The position numbers were made by a program, and so were the translations under genes. Of a DNA stretch of 64,000 nt, positions 42,192-64,000 are shown piece by piece. The notes under the pieces were generated by a model that was given only the letters and a program-made list of their open reading frames with translations, was not told the origin of the DNA and made no database searches. Origin of the DNA: Siniperca chuatsi (lineage: Eukaryota; Chordata; Actinopteri; Centrarchiformes; Sinipercidae); the NCBI RefSeq assembly GCF_020085105.1, contig NC_058064.1, forward strand, positions 16,348,501-16,412,500, in the 5' to 3' direction. Position 1 is the stretch's first letter. Each line of letters begins with the position of its first letter.

Positions 42192-43084
42192 TACTGAGAA
42201 AAATAGCTGGGTTGTTTACCTGCTAGCTGTTCGACTTTCTTCACCAGCTAGCTGCTAACTTTCAGCACTAACACGCTCGTGTTTAGTGCTGGATAGGTAC
42301 GCAGTCGGTTTATCGGAACTTTCTGCTGAAAACAAGAGTTCTGTTGACGCTGGAAACATGGTTGATGAGAGTAGATTGAACCATACAGTAAATGCTCTAT
42401 AAAACCATAACTAGCTAAGAAAACGCTCCATAGAGCTACAAAGATGAAAGATAATTCTCTGCGCGTTTGTCAGCCTGCATACCTCCATAGATCAGGTATA
42501 GTTTAGCAATTCATGTGGAACAGCAAGGTCAATAGTTCGAGGAATTTCCCTTAAGGTAACCATCATTACAGAATTGCTACATGAAAATACATGCGCTGAA
42601 AAAGAAAAATTCTATGGAAATAACATCACTTAAAATCATATTGTTAAATAAGCTGTTTCTTCTTGCTGCACACTAAGCTAACCTGGTGCTTTGGTTACTC
42701 CATGGGCTTTGTGCCCAACACATACAAGATATGATGTACTCCTACAACAAGCTAAAGGTTATTATTCATTGTCTGTTTTACAGTGATCATTTTGATCCAT
42801 TTAATTCTTTCTAAATGTATTGTTTATTTAGTTTGTTTAGCTGTAAATTGTTTTGAGTGTAAATATTCAATTACTGTAACATTATCTGTGAAGAAATGGG
42901 ATCAGTTGAATGTGTTTTATAAGACAATTATGATCCCACAGAGCCTCTGTATCACTGAAACCCTCATGCAATTATGTGCATATTTTCACGCCACATTGCA
43001 TGGCACCTTAGACAAGCTGTACAGAGCTGAACAGCCAACTTTGTAGTTGAAGGGATAGCCTGAGTCATGTTAAAACACCTTCAC

Positions 43085-43094
43085 TTTATTTATT
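43085..43094 (-). terminator. fgd4 polyadenylation signals (two overlapping)
   Basis: TTTATTTATT on the plus strand reads as two overlapping AATAAA signals on the minus strand, about 315 bases after the fgd4 stop. They lie only about 20 bases from the dennd11 signal on the other strand. Confidence 0.55.
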
Positions 43095-43114
43095 TTACTC
43101 TAAACCATTTCAGA

Positions 43115-43120
43115 AATAAA
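43115..43120 (+). terminator. dennd11 polyadenylation signal
   Basis: AATAAA followed by gtgcatcg; the first canonical signal I find downstream of dennd11. Confidence 0.5.
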
Positions 43121-43407
43121 GTGCATCGCCACTTGAAAGGAAAACAGTTCTCACTCTGAATATTGTGTATTAACAACCTTTACATTCCTGAATTTCACTT
43201 CTAGATTTCATTCATTTTATCAAATGTGCAGTTCAAAGCTTTAACATCAATGGACTTGTTTTGTCTGTTGCTGTACATTTGTGACATGCTTCTATGAGAA
43301 CCTTCCATCCATAGTGCCTAATCTCAAACATTCACAAGTGGTTTTCCTTGTTGCCATTGATGATAAATTCCTCACCACTGGAGACACTTCCATCATTGTC
43401 ATTACCA

Positions 43408-54878
<11,471 letters not shown>

Positions 54879-56093
54879 TTTACTAAGTAGTCTCAGCTCT
54901 GACTTCAGCCCGCTGTTTCTCCAAAAGATAGTGAATTGAACCGGAAACAGAGAGGGAGGGCGATGTGCCAGTGACCCCAAGATTCTGATGTTCACTATTT
55001 CACGTGCTCAATCACCGCCACTAATATCTATCCGGCTGTATGACAAGCACCGCCTCTCATTTAAATCCCCACGCGCCCCCGAACAAGCCCACTGGAGGAC
55101 GTTGACCAATCAGCCAGCACACAGTCACTTTTCACATTATGAAGGGAATCTGTAAAATCAATGAGACTTTGACAAGATGCAACACAAATACAAAATGATT
55201 AAGTAGGCAAAATTTCTTTAGTCTTTTTTCTAATTTCTACAACAGCATTTCTGTATTTCTACATTTCTAGACAATCAGCCCTCTATAACAATATTAGCCT
55301 TATGAATTATTATTAATATAGGCCTAACAATTTTTTCAAATATCATTCTCTGTTTTATACATTGGCAAACTGAATACCTTTATGTTTTGGACTGTTGATT
55401 GGACAAAACAAAACATTTGAAGACGTCACCATGCGCTTTGGAAAATGTCCTTTTTTTGGTGCCATTTTCTGCCATTTTATAGACCAAACAACTAATTGAT
55501 TAATTGATAAAATAATCGGCAGATTAATCGATATCAAAATAATCGTTTGCAGCCCTAATAATATTACTAATGATACTAAATACTATACTTTAAATATACA
55601 TGGGCAAAAGTCACTGTAAAAACATACTTAAAATAAAAAGGAATTATTTCCAAAAGAGTGAAAATAACGGATGTATAGCTACAAGAAAAGGTCCTCTACC
55701 TTTTCTTGTAGCTCTACGGCTGCAGCTAACTATTATTTTCATCATCAATTCATCTGCCGATTTAATAATAAATAATATAAGTTAGTTTAAATATAAATGG
55801 CAACTGTTGGTATTAAATAAATCAATTAAAAAAATTTAAATAATAAAATAATAACAAATAATGTCACTGGAAGTCATGGTGATGAGGAATGACGTGAGAT
55901 GCTCATTTAAAAGCAAACGCCACAATTCTAACTTCATTCTGCACCTGACCGCAGGATCAGGATCTCTTGAAAAGTGGAACTCTTCAACTGTGAAACTAAG
56001 TGCTGAATTGTTGAACAGGGAAACCCCCAAATAATTAAAACAACCTTTGAACTGTGGAAATCTTCAGGAACCAGCTGTTGAAGTGTCGAAAAT
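54879..56093. promoter_or_regulatory. Divergent interval between fgd4 and the orphan gene
   Basis: About 1.2 kb between the two start codons, containing both promoters. The fgd4 side (54900-55090) is GC-richer. The rest is AT-rich and contains two pieces of the hAT-like fish repeat (55363-55560 and 55718-55775, each with an end like 'gctgcagctaactattatt' or its complement). No individual regulatory site could be supported. Confidence 0.4.
55363..55560 (-). repeat. hAT-like fish repeat, second copy
   Basis: Contains 'gttttggactgttgattgga', ttttatagaccaaacaact, attaatcgatatcaaaataa and tcgtttgcagccctaa. This is the reverse orientation of the abundant fish repeat also seen at 33984-34400. Confidence 0.6.
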
Positions 56094-58167
56094 ATGGCCT
56101 CTGCTGGGTTACGCCGTGAGAAATACCTGCTGACCTTAGGCATCGTCCGTGTTCTGGATGAACGCTATGGTAAAACATACACAACATTTAAGCATCATTC
56201 CTCAACACAGTTATTGAATAAAGCATATAATAATATAATATTATAGGCCTATATAAATATGAGTTCTTTTATTTTGTTAGGGTGAAAATATTTACCCAGG
56301 CCAACATCAAACCATTACACCTGTGTTACACCTGTTATTTAGCCTAGGTGTAAAACTATTACAGATGATTACATTTTATGAATGTGCACGTGACAAGTGG
56401 AAAATGTATAATTATTAATGTTGTGATTGAGAAGAAATACATCAATATTGAGGGGGTGCACCAGTGTCTCGAGTTAACATTGAAAGTATAGAACAAAGAT
56501 GGCGACTGGGCCATTTTTTTAAAAAAATACTAAAAGTTGTGTATATTGCACGCGCCATGGAGACGACGTCAGAAATTGGAACTAGAGGTAGACGTCTGCG
56601 ATTTTGATAATATTTCAATTAATTGTGCAGCCCTAGTACAAATGATCTTCTGAGTGGTTCTGAGCAACATTCTGATGTAGGTGTTGTTCTCAAAGTGGGT
56701 GGAGCCTGATCTGAGAGCAGTGGAGATAGCATCCTCTGTTGGTTCTGTATGCAAACTGGTGAGGGTCCAGGCTGGCTGGGATGTTGTTCTTTATGTGCTT
56801 TAGAACCAGTTTCTTTAAAGCACTTCATCAGAATGAGGGTGAGACGTACAGGGTGGTAGTCATTTAGACTAGACACTGCAGACTTTTTAGGTACAGGGAC
56901 GATGTTGGCTGTCTCGAAGCAGGTGGGAACAATCTCCTGTGACAGTGATATGTTAAAAATGTCACAGGCGGCCTTGTTGGTCACTAAAGCCCCTCATACT
57001 GTCATGTTGTGCTCATAAGTCAGAGAAAGATATAAAATAAATGTTATAATTTGAAATAAGAGTAGGCTATATTTGAGTATCACAAGTTGACATATCCTGC
57101 AGTTACAGCCTGCTTGAAACATGGAGCTTAGACGTTAATCACTCTGAAATCTCTGCACAGCAGTTAGTTTTGCTTTAAGCTGCTTACGTTTTTAATTCAA
57201 ATGCAGCTAATAAATAATTTCAGAAACCATCTAACATTTGTAGGAGAAGCACACAGCCAATCTGAAGGATATTTAAATAGTATTTAATTTGAACCCAATG
57301 CCAAAATCTAACAGCATAACTTGTTTAGTGTCTACAAAATGCTAATTAACAAACTTGGATTGGATTCGAAGCTGTTTAATGTCATGTTGTGTTTTGTACA
57401 TTTACAATACAAATAAGAGTTCACATAATTGTTTTTCTGAGCTTGAACCACGTTAATAATCTTGACATTTTAATCCAGGCTTTAATTAGTCCGATCATGT
57501 CATGTGACTAATGTTTTCTTTTTTTCCCCCTTTCCATTTAGTTGTGCTGCCGAGGCCAGGACCAGTCCTTCAAATGATTCTTACAAACCTGAGGAACCGT
57601 CCTCTGAGCAGCACAAACATGGACTCTATGTGCAAGTCCATCCTCAGCCTGTACCACAGCCTCGTCACAGGTTCCAAGGACTTCCCTTTGATTTCATTCA
57701 AAGGATTCTTCCGCTCACTCCAGACGACCACACCCTTTGTCCGTACCAAGCAGAGCAGAAGGGAGAACACCACACCGTCTCCTTTTACGGGTGCACCAGC
57801 AGGTATGATAGTGCGTACTGCAACCTCGAGCTCTTCTCCTCCAAATATGCTGACTCCAGTTCTTCCTGAGAAGACAGAGCTGGGAGCCCTAAAGGCCGAC
57901 CGCAGAAACAGTGTCCGCAACATGGAGTTTGACGGCAGTACTGTCACCAGAGTCATCTCCACTGTGTACCGCTCTGAAAGCACTGAGCTGACCAACCGCT
58001 GGAGAGTGACCGACTACGGTGCAAACGGACACGTTCTCATGTCGGTCCTCTGTCAGTTTACCAAAAAGTCGGCACAGTATGCGGTGACTCCCAGGCAGGA
58101 GAAGAGGAAGGATACAGAGGAAGAGTGCAGCAGCCAGTCTCCATCAAAGAAACGCTTGAGACTGTGA
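56094..58167 (+). CDS. Two-exon gene for an unrecognised 233-residue protein
   Basis: Exon 1 is 56094-56169 ([19 protein letters not shown]…) with donor G|GTAAAA. Exon 2 is 57542-58167 after a strong pyrimidine tract and TTAG. The join is in phase (702 nt with stop), and exon 2 alone is a 626-nt open frame with GC-rich third positions, so I treat it as a real gene. I do not recognise the family. Residues 1-75 look helical ([30 protein letters not shown]). Residues 85-140 are rich in Ser/Thr/Pro. Residues 150-200 look like a folded block ([40 protein letters not shown]). The C terminus PSKKRLRL resembles a nuclear localisation signal. There is no signal peptide or membrane segment. It is head-to-head with fgd4. 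The intron holds a LINE scrap on the other strand. A fast-evolving vertebrate nuclear protein is possible, but function is unknown. Confidence 0.75.
56636..56990 (-). mobile_element. Rex1/L2-like LINE fragment in the orphan-gene intron
   Basis: On the minus strand the text reads [20 protein letters not shown] and [18 protein letters not shown], which matches the start of the reverse-transcriptase domain of fish Rex1/L2-like LINEs, and then decays. It is a short dead fragment. Confidence 0.75.
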
Positions 58168-59090
58168 TGGTCATTTGCTCTGCTGCAGCTTTTGGCCTGT
58201 CCCTTATGGATTCAGCACCTGGCAGGTTAACAAACTGGATTATTGTGACCCCTGAGGGCTGGTCTTTGCATCTGGCAGGGCTAGCCACCACCCCTGGTAG
58301 CATCTTGCACCGGGACCCATGCTGCCACATATTAAGAAAATAGTTGGCTAAGGGGTTATTATTGTACATTTGTATATAGTTTGGTTCATCATGGTTGTGG
58401 TACACAGGTCAGTGTTTCTGGTGCGTCTCGTACCGGTGTGTCTTGCACCTTTCTTTATTTCTTAGTGCTGGCCTGTGTGTCTGACATGGTGGCAACTACG
58501 AGGGAGCTATGAGGAACTGTACGTTTATTTAATGAATGTGACTCTTAACTAGCATCACAAGCTTCAGATTTCAGTTTAAGCTAGGAATGAGAAGACCTAT
58601 CGCAACAGCTGCAGGAACAGCGTCAGTGCCGACAACACTACTGATCCACCAAAGACAGGCAGGTCGACATGGAAGAACAGGCTTATAGAAGAAGCAGGAA
58701 AAGACAGGAACAGCAAGATAGAGGCCAGTGAAGATATTAACCCCACCTAAACTTCTCTCCCATCTAACTAGACCAGTCAGCGCTGGACAGAGAGGAAAAC
58801 ACTTGGGTGTTTTTTAAGCATGGGATGCCAAGATTTCACCTTTAAAGGAAGTGAAAGACTTTGCTTCGAAACATCACCATGAGTTAACAAATTGGTAAGT
58901 AGTCCTTTACAATCAGTCTGACAGTGTTTCTGGTGTAGTAGCTATTACTAAATACTACAGTATGGAGCCATAATGACATAAATTGGTAATAAGTTCTAAG
59001 TTACTATTAATGTCACTACCCAGTGAAAACATGACAGTAGCTGTAATGCAATCCTGTAACCAGGCAACATCAAAGATAAAAACAAAGGTA
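58168..59090. other. Downstream of the orphan gene, nothing recognised
   Basis: Probably the 3' UTR and flank of the preceding gene. No canonical AATAAA was found here, and no gene or repeat is supported. Confidence 0.4.
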
Positions 59091-59094
59091 ACAA

Positions 59095-59760
59095 AGGTAT
59101 TGACTGTTATCCTCCCTTATCTGCTTTGTCTTTAAGAGAAAGGAGACAAGATAAGAAGAGACAAGAGAAAGGAGACGAGATGAGGAGAGAAAAGAGAAAG
59201 GAGACACCATGCACTACAAATTCTCTCATTAGAAATGATAACTATACATTTATTTTATCTTATGTATTTCTTCTGTTCTTCTAAAGTTATTAACTGCATT
59301 TCACGCTCAATTTGTCTTTTAGAAAAAAAGAGGAGTCCAGATGAGACAAGGAAAGAAGACAGCATACATTGTGAACCCTCTCATTTAAAAAAGATTAAGT
59401 ATATGTTTTTATCTATTTTATTATCAGAATTTCCAAAACAGATGGATAGTTCTTCTGGCTGCTGAAGTTGTTTGTTAAATATTACCTTCCTTGTCTTTTA
59501 GAGAGAGGAGAGGAAACAACATGAGAAAGGAACAAGAAAATGACCAGGCGAGACAAGAGGCGAGGAGACAGGACAGTGTGCGTTGTGAACCCTCTCATTT
59601 AAAATGATAAATATACATTTATTCTGTGTTTTATTCTGATCAATCATCTTATTTTTACATCACTGCTGAAGTTATTAACAGTTATTCCTCCTTATCTGTT
59701 GTTTGCCTTTTAGAGAGGAGAGAAGAGAGGAAACAGCATGCACTCTAATAAACACATTTG
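59095..59760. repeat. Diverged tandem array of about 190-bp purine-rich modules
   Basis: Four units follow one another, their purine blocks starting near 59135, 59321, 59501 and 59713. Each unit has a pyrimidine-rich run ending in ctttaag or cttttag, then a purine block (gagagga-type), then a version of 'gtgaaccctctcatttaaaa' or 'gcactacaaattctctcatt', then an AT-rich stretch with 'atacatttatt'. Spacings are about 186, 180 and 212 bases. No reading frame runs through it. Confidence 0.7.
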
Positions 59761-59889
59761 TCATGTTTGGTAGTTACATTGCAGCATGGTATGTCATTCT
59801 CAAGGAGTTCTTTAAGCCCCTTTGGGTACATTTACATTTTATGTTCAACCCCTTAAAGGACAACAATAACATTGTTTCCTCCTTTTAAT

Positions 59890-60500
59890 TATTATTATCA
59901 AGAAATCCCATGAAAAGATCTAAACCAACATGTATTTTTATACCTGCTTTTTGTCTCCAATACTATTCACAGGACAAGTTAAGGTGTGTTTTTGTTTTGA
60001 GATTATAATAGTTTCAAATAATTTCAATAATTCAGTATTGTGTTTGGTTCCAGGGAAATGTATCTGTTTCAAAGGGGATGCAACATAGGATAAGTTCTCT
60101 GTCTTCTCTTAACTCTACATTTTTAAAGTTTAAGACTATCCAGTTTATATACTTTTTCTCTTGAAAGAAAAAGTCCAGAGTCAAACTCTGTTGGCTCAAG
60201 GGCTCCATCTGGTGGAGTTAACAAGCCACTGAGAAACAGGTCACATAGCAAATCCTCCAAAGCCCATTTGTGATTTATAATTTTTAGTCCTCCACACAGG
60301 GTTTCTACCATTATACTACCATTATAATTTGTATAAAATACAATAAAAGGCCAGGTTCCTTTGAGTTAATAAACATGTAATGAGTAAATTATTTACATCA
60401 GACCTCTGTAACTACACAAATGAAAATCAATGATTTAATCCATGTTCAATTCAAATGTTCAATTTTTGTTTTTAGATTGAGTAATGTCCAATGCCGACAC
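59890..60500. other. AT-rich spacer, nothing recognised
   Basis: Spacer between the tandem array and the decayed gene, with only short frames. No supported feature. Confidence 0.45.
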
Positions 60501-63500
60501 ATGCCGACTCAAGTGAGGAAGTTTATGTGTGGATTCCACACTCAGAAGGTAACACTGGTCATTTAAAGGCTCGAGTAGTGTGTGTGCGTGCATGCGTGCT
60601 TGTGCGTGCTATTAGTACACAGAGTAATTAGTGATGTATCTACTCTGCCATGAAACAACAGCCAACCGGAGTAAGTATTGTTCAGGGGCCCACAGGGACA
60701 GACTGCAGCAGTGGGTCCGGTCCAAAGCAAAAAAAATAAGAAATCAGGAAGGGGGCAAACACCTTTTCACACCACTGTAGTTCTCTCATGACATGACCCT
60801 TTGCTTTATTGCCTTTATGTTGTAAATGAACTTTTTAACAAATGTGAATATATTCCTTGCCATGCGTTTACAGGCTCCAGAGCCTCAGACAGATGCTCAA
60901 GCTTCAGTGCCTGTCCTCAGTCCCATAGCAGTGTGTGCCACTGTGTCAGTAAGTAATTTAACATTTAATTTCATACTGTGTAGAGCATCAGCAGTGTCTT
61001 TTACCAGTATTAAGTATGTTTATGCATTTTGTTATTGCAAAGACTGCTGACTCCAGGACAGAGACACTTGAAGCTTCAACAACTCAGCTGCCCTGTTTGT
61101 GGTCAGAGGGCTTGCCACCTGAAGACCACAAATGGATTGTGAAGACCCTATGGGGCCCAAGGGAAAACTAGATCTTCAAGACAACCTGAAACTCTGGTAC
61201 GTTCCACCAGACTCCTGCTCCAGACTGTTTTTTTGTCCACCTACTTCTTGTCTGGATGCCCTACAAATTGTGGAAGGTATAGGTGGTCTGTTCCAACACT
61301 GCCTGTGGGGGCATGGCGGTTCCTGGACGTGGACAGGATCTACAATGTGGTGACCGAGACTCTAACCTGCACCAAATGTAATCTCTTTTGTCTCTTGCCT
61401 TGTCAAATAGAATTATGCAAAACATTCTTACTGATATATCTGTCTATGACCATGGTACGCGTGACATCCGGGTGATCCGGCTTCTGCGGGAGAGAGGCCT
61501 GGGTAACAGCCCAACATGCATTTTAAAGCAGCTGAGGGAGAACTACACAGAGGAGTGGCTACATCACGTAGCAAGGTACACACAGAGTGCGTAGACTTCC
61601 TCCAGCGGCCTGGACTGTTGCCCATGGCTTTCAGCGGGTATTTCTGCCTCTGGAGCTGCAGAGACTGGATCTGTGGTTGTGGGCCACCTGCTGACCCCGT
61701 GTTCCTGCTCAACAACTGCTACTACAGTTGTTGTTATTGGCTCTATTACTAATACTGACATTATTTTTCCTATAGCTGTCATTCCTATTATTATTTATTT
61801 ATTAATATTGATACTACAATTACAATTCTACTACTTAAAAAAAAATTCTAAGTGGTATTTGCATTAAGCCTCCCTCTCCCCACCCCCACCCCTCCCCCAA
61901 AACCTCTCTCTCTCAAAACCTAACATGGCAGCTGCGGATGGCCGCCCACCATTGAGTCTGGTTCTGTCCATAGTTTCTGACTCTGCCAAGTGGCTCCTCT
62001 CTGTTTAGCCAGGACATTTTAACAAGGCTGGAAGATATCAAGGCCACAATAACATCGACCTATGGCACCATTCTAAAAATGGATTCGCCAAAAAGGTTAA
62101 ACAACCTTTTTTTCTTTAAAATAGGCTACTGATATTATTAACTACTGCCTGTATTTCAGTGTTTCTGAATCATGTTCACAGAGGCCCTATACATTTTCTG
62201 TGCTTCAGATCACCAAGAAGCTTGCCGGAACAGCCAAGGGGACAGCACTCTGGCTTACCTCTGTGGAAAATGAGTATGGTCAGATTCTCATCAGTGTGCT
62301 GATCGCTCACGAGGGAGCTGGCCTGGACATGATGGCAGCAGACCTGGTAAAAAGATACCAGCAGGCCGGTGTGGATCCCCCTGTTGCCTTATATGTGGAC
62401 TGTGGCTGCTGTACTGAGGCAGGGGAGACCAAGCTGAAGGCCAGATTCAGCAGGTGGCTACACCTCACTATCAGGCTGGACATGTGGCACTTCAGACTTG
62501 GCTTGCAACAGATGCTCATCAGCTGTACCCAATATTTATGTCACGCCTATCAGCGTGCATATTGAGTGGGATGCAGCTGATTTAGCTCTGTTGCGCGAAG
62601 CAAAAAACAGCAACTTCAATTCCAGGACCTGTCTTCACTTACTAATGGCGACTTCAATAAACATCTATTAAGGAAGGAGCTGGCTCTCCATTACTGGAGG
62701 TGACCCATGGTGAGGAGACCACCACTCAGCTGCTGGAGGAGCTGCTGCAGGGGCTCATGGGGACCAGTGGCAACGACTCTCTTGGAGTTCCCCTGTTTGA
62801 TAGGGAGAGGATGGAGCATATCTGGTGTGTCCAGAGAAAGCATGTCAACTGAATTCAAGACCTGCTCTATACACCAAGACAGGGAAGCTGTCGGTGTGTG
62901 GTTACCCATGTACAGATGTGCCAGAGGCTCTACATCTTTAGAGTCTTTTCATTTACACCTAAACCACTTCATACCAGGTTTGTGTGTGTCAGACATGTTG
63001 GTTCATGTGTTGTATAATCCAAGAATAACTTCATAATTTAATATTTAATAATGTACTTCTAGGGACCAGTGCCAACAGCCTGAATTTTCAGGTATACCTG
63101 CTGGAAGAACTGCATAGGTGGAACCAGGACCGTGGTAGTGCTTCCCTGTCTACTGGACCATCTGCTTTACACAGCTACTCGGGTGACCTGCTTCACTGTG
63201 TAAACAAAAATTACAAGAAGCTGTTCGGCAGGAAGGTGGTACCAGAGTTCTGTCCACCCTCACGTTACACTGGTAAGCATTTGTGAACACATTGGTAATT
63301 CAATTTGGTTTTAAAATCTTTTATTAACTTTTGTAAATGATCCACTTTACCTCTATTGTTTCAGGAGAGCTCATAGGCATAGTATCTATTCCGGCAGACT
63401 GGTCAGGCACTGCAGAACATGCACCCTGATTCGGAGGAGACTGCTCAGTTAATTGAAGAGCATGATGTGGAGGATGACGTGGAGGAAGATGAGGGCTTCT

Positions 63501-63925
63501 CTGACATCACAGATGACCCCACAGTGCTGGACCTGGAGATTCTTCAGGTTCCAGCCTCTATAATGAAGTACTGTAGTGTTGCAGAGATGCCCTAGCCTAC
63601 AAATCTTGTTCTCCAGATGTAAGAAAACACGTTTGTTCGGTACAGTTCCCAACAAATATCACATCATCAAGACTAATAGTTTTTTTCAGTGAAAATGAAA
63701 ATTGTGATGCAAAAATTATCTTTCCCACTAATCGTGAATCATATTGCAATCGTCTGTCAAAAGAATCGCAATCTGATTTTTTTTTCTTGTGTAGTTCTGG
63801 TTCCCGGCACATCCTCCCTGGCTCCCTGCACATCCACCCTGGCTCCTGGCACATCTGCAATGAGCTCTGGTGCATCAATTCTGCCCTCTAGTTCGTCCTC
63901 TGAGGCTGGAGTTGATACAAGCTGA
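60501..63925 (+). pseudogene. Decayed multi-exon copy of a fish multicopy DUF6729 / DDE-like gene
   Basis: Exon 1 60501-60548 (MPTQVRKFMCGFHTQK) and exon 2 60874-60948 are open and in phase. Exon 3 starts at 61043 and reads LWSEGLPPEDHKWIVKTLW before the frame breaks near 61150. The conserved order then continues in changing frames: GKLDLQDNLKLWYVPP, LDVDRIYNVVTETLTCTKC, RVIRLLRERGLGNSP, TEEWLHHVARYTQS, CVDFLQRPGLLP. An intron (62097-62208) separates ILKMDSPKK from ITKKLAGTAKGTALWLTS. Next come LYVDCGCCTEAGETKLKARF and RLDMWHF, then YRCARGSTSLESFHLHLN and an exon from about 63063 with KNYKKLFGRKVVPEFCPP. A short tail exon (63796-63925) ends in SSSEAGVDTS. I recall this as a fish family labelled DUF6729; the D…D…WHF pattern suggests a transposase-like fold. 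The many shifts and stops make this copy non-functional. The introns show it is not a retrocopy. Confidence 0.7.
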
Positions 63926-64000
63926 AGATGAAGATATGGTGTCAGTGTGATCAATTTAGAATATGTAGGTATATAGATATGAGCCTAGCTCTTCACTATT

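Larger units (their letters stand above)
40238..43135 (+). other. Probable long 3' UTR of dennd11
   Basis: From the dennd11 stop I find no canonical AATAAA before 43115, so the mature 3' UTR may be about 2.9 kb; dennd11 is known for long 3' UTRs. The interval contains a fish repeat fragment near 41575-41745 (cggccactagatggcagaag) and an hAT-like element at 41780-42191. No reading frame of note. Confidence 0.5.

Noticed and set aside
56619..56984. The reverse-transcriptase-like frame as a gene
   Set aside because: It is a short, 5'- and 3'-truncated LINE scrap inside an intron, without the catalytic part of the enzyme.
57570..57995. A 141-codon minus-strand frame over the orphan gene
   Set aside because: The plus-strand frame is longer, joins a good first exon in phase, and shows third-position bias. 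The minus frame is its shadow.
58125..58343. Small frames just after the orphan gene stop
   Set aside because: They have no start context, no conservation that I recognise, and lie in the likely 3' UTR.

Overview
The window is a piece of a bony-fish nuclear genome, most likely a spiny-rayed (percomorph) teleost. Its genes are split into many short exons with GT-AG introns, there are long CA/GT microsatellites, and the repeats (Tc1 element, hAT-like miniature elements, Rex1/L2-like LINE scraps, the 'gcttagcat' and 'ggtggaccgacc' repeat types) are ones I know from fish. No prokaryotic features, RNA genes, CRISPR arrays or viral genes were seen.

Layout. (1) 54-24598, plus strand: complete utp20, a giant HEAT-repeat protein of the nucleolar small-subunit processome. 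My 61-exon model sums to 8460 nt (2819 codons plus stop) and stays in frame. (2) 26336-29970, minus: complete arl1, the trans-Golgi Arf-like GTPase, six coding exons, convergent with utp20. (3) 30673-40237, plus: complete dennd11 (LCHN/KIAA1147), nine coding exons, head-to-head with arl1 across about 700 bp. (4) 43408-54878, minus: fgd4 (frabin), a Cdc42 exchange factor with RhoGEF, PH, FYVE and PH modules, convergent with dennd11. One intron carries a decayed Tc1 transposon, and exon 15 has an apparent frameshift. (5) 56094-58167, plus: a two-exon gene for a 233-residue protein that I do not recognise. (6) 59095-59760: a diverged tandem array of purine-rich modules. (7) 60501-63925, plus: a decayed multi-exon copy of a fish multicopy family that I recall as DUF6729 / DDE-like.

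The genes do not form a pathway (ribosome assembly, Golgi traffic, DENN-type Rab regulation, Cdc42 signalling). The neighbourhood is ordinary linked eukaryotic genes in alternating convergent and divergent pairs. I found no evidence of a new gene system. The most unusual signals are: CA runs after the 5' splice site paired with GT runs before the 3' splice site in several short utp20 introns; a copied piece of utp20 exon 47 inside intron 45 between perfect 40-bp direct repeats; the fgd4 exon-15 frameshift, which an internal splice donor would bypass; and the exon-like tandem array next to the orphan gene. Exon boundaries were assigned by eye from splice consensus and reading phase; protein identities rest on remembered family sequences, not on database searches.
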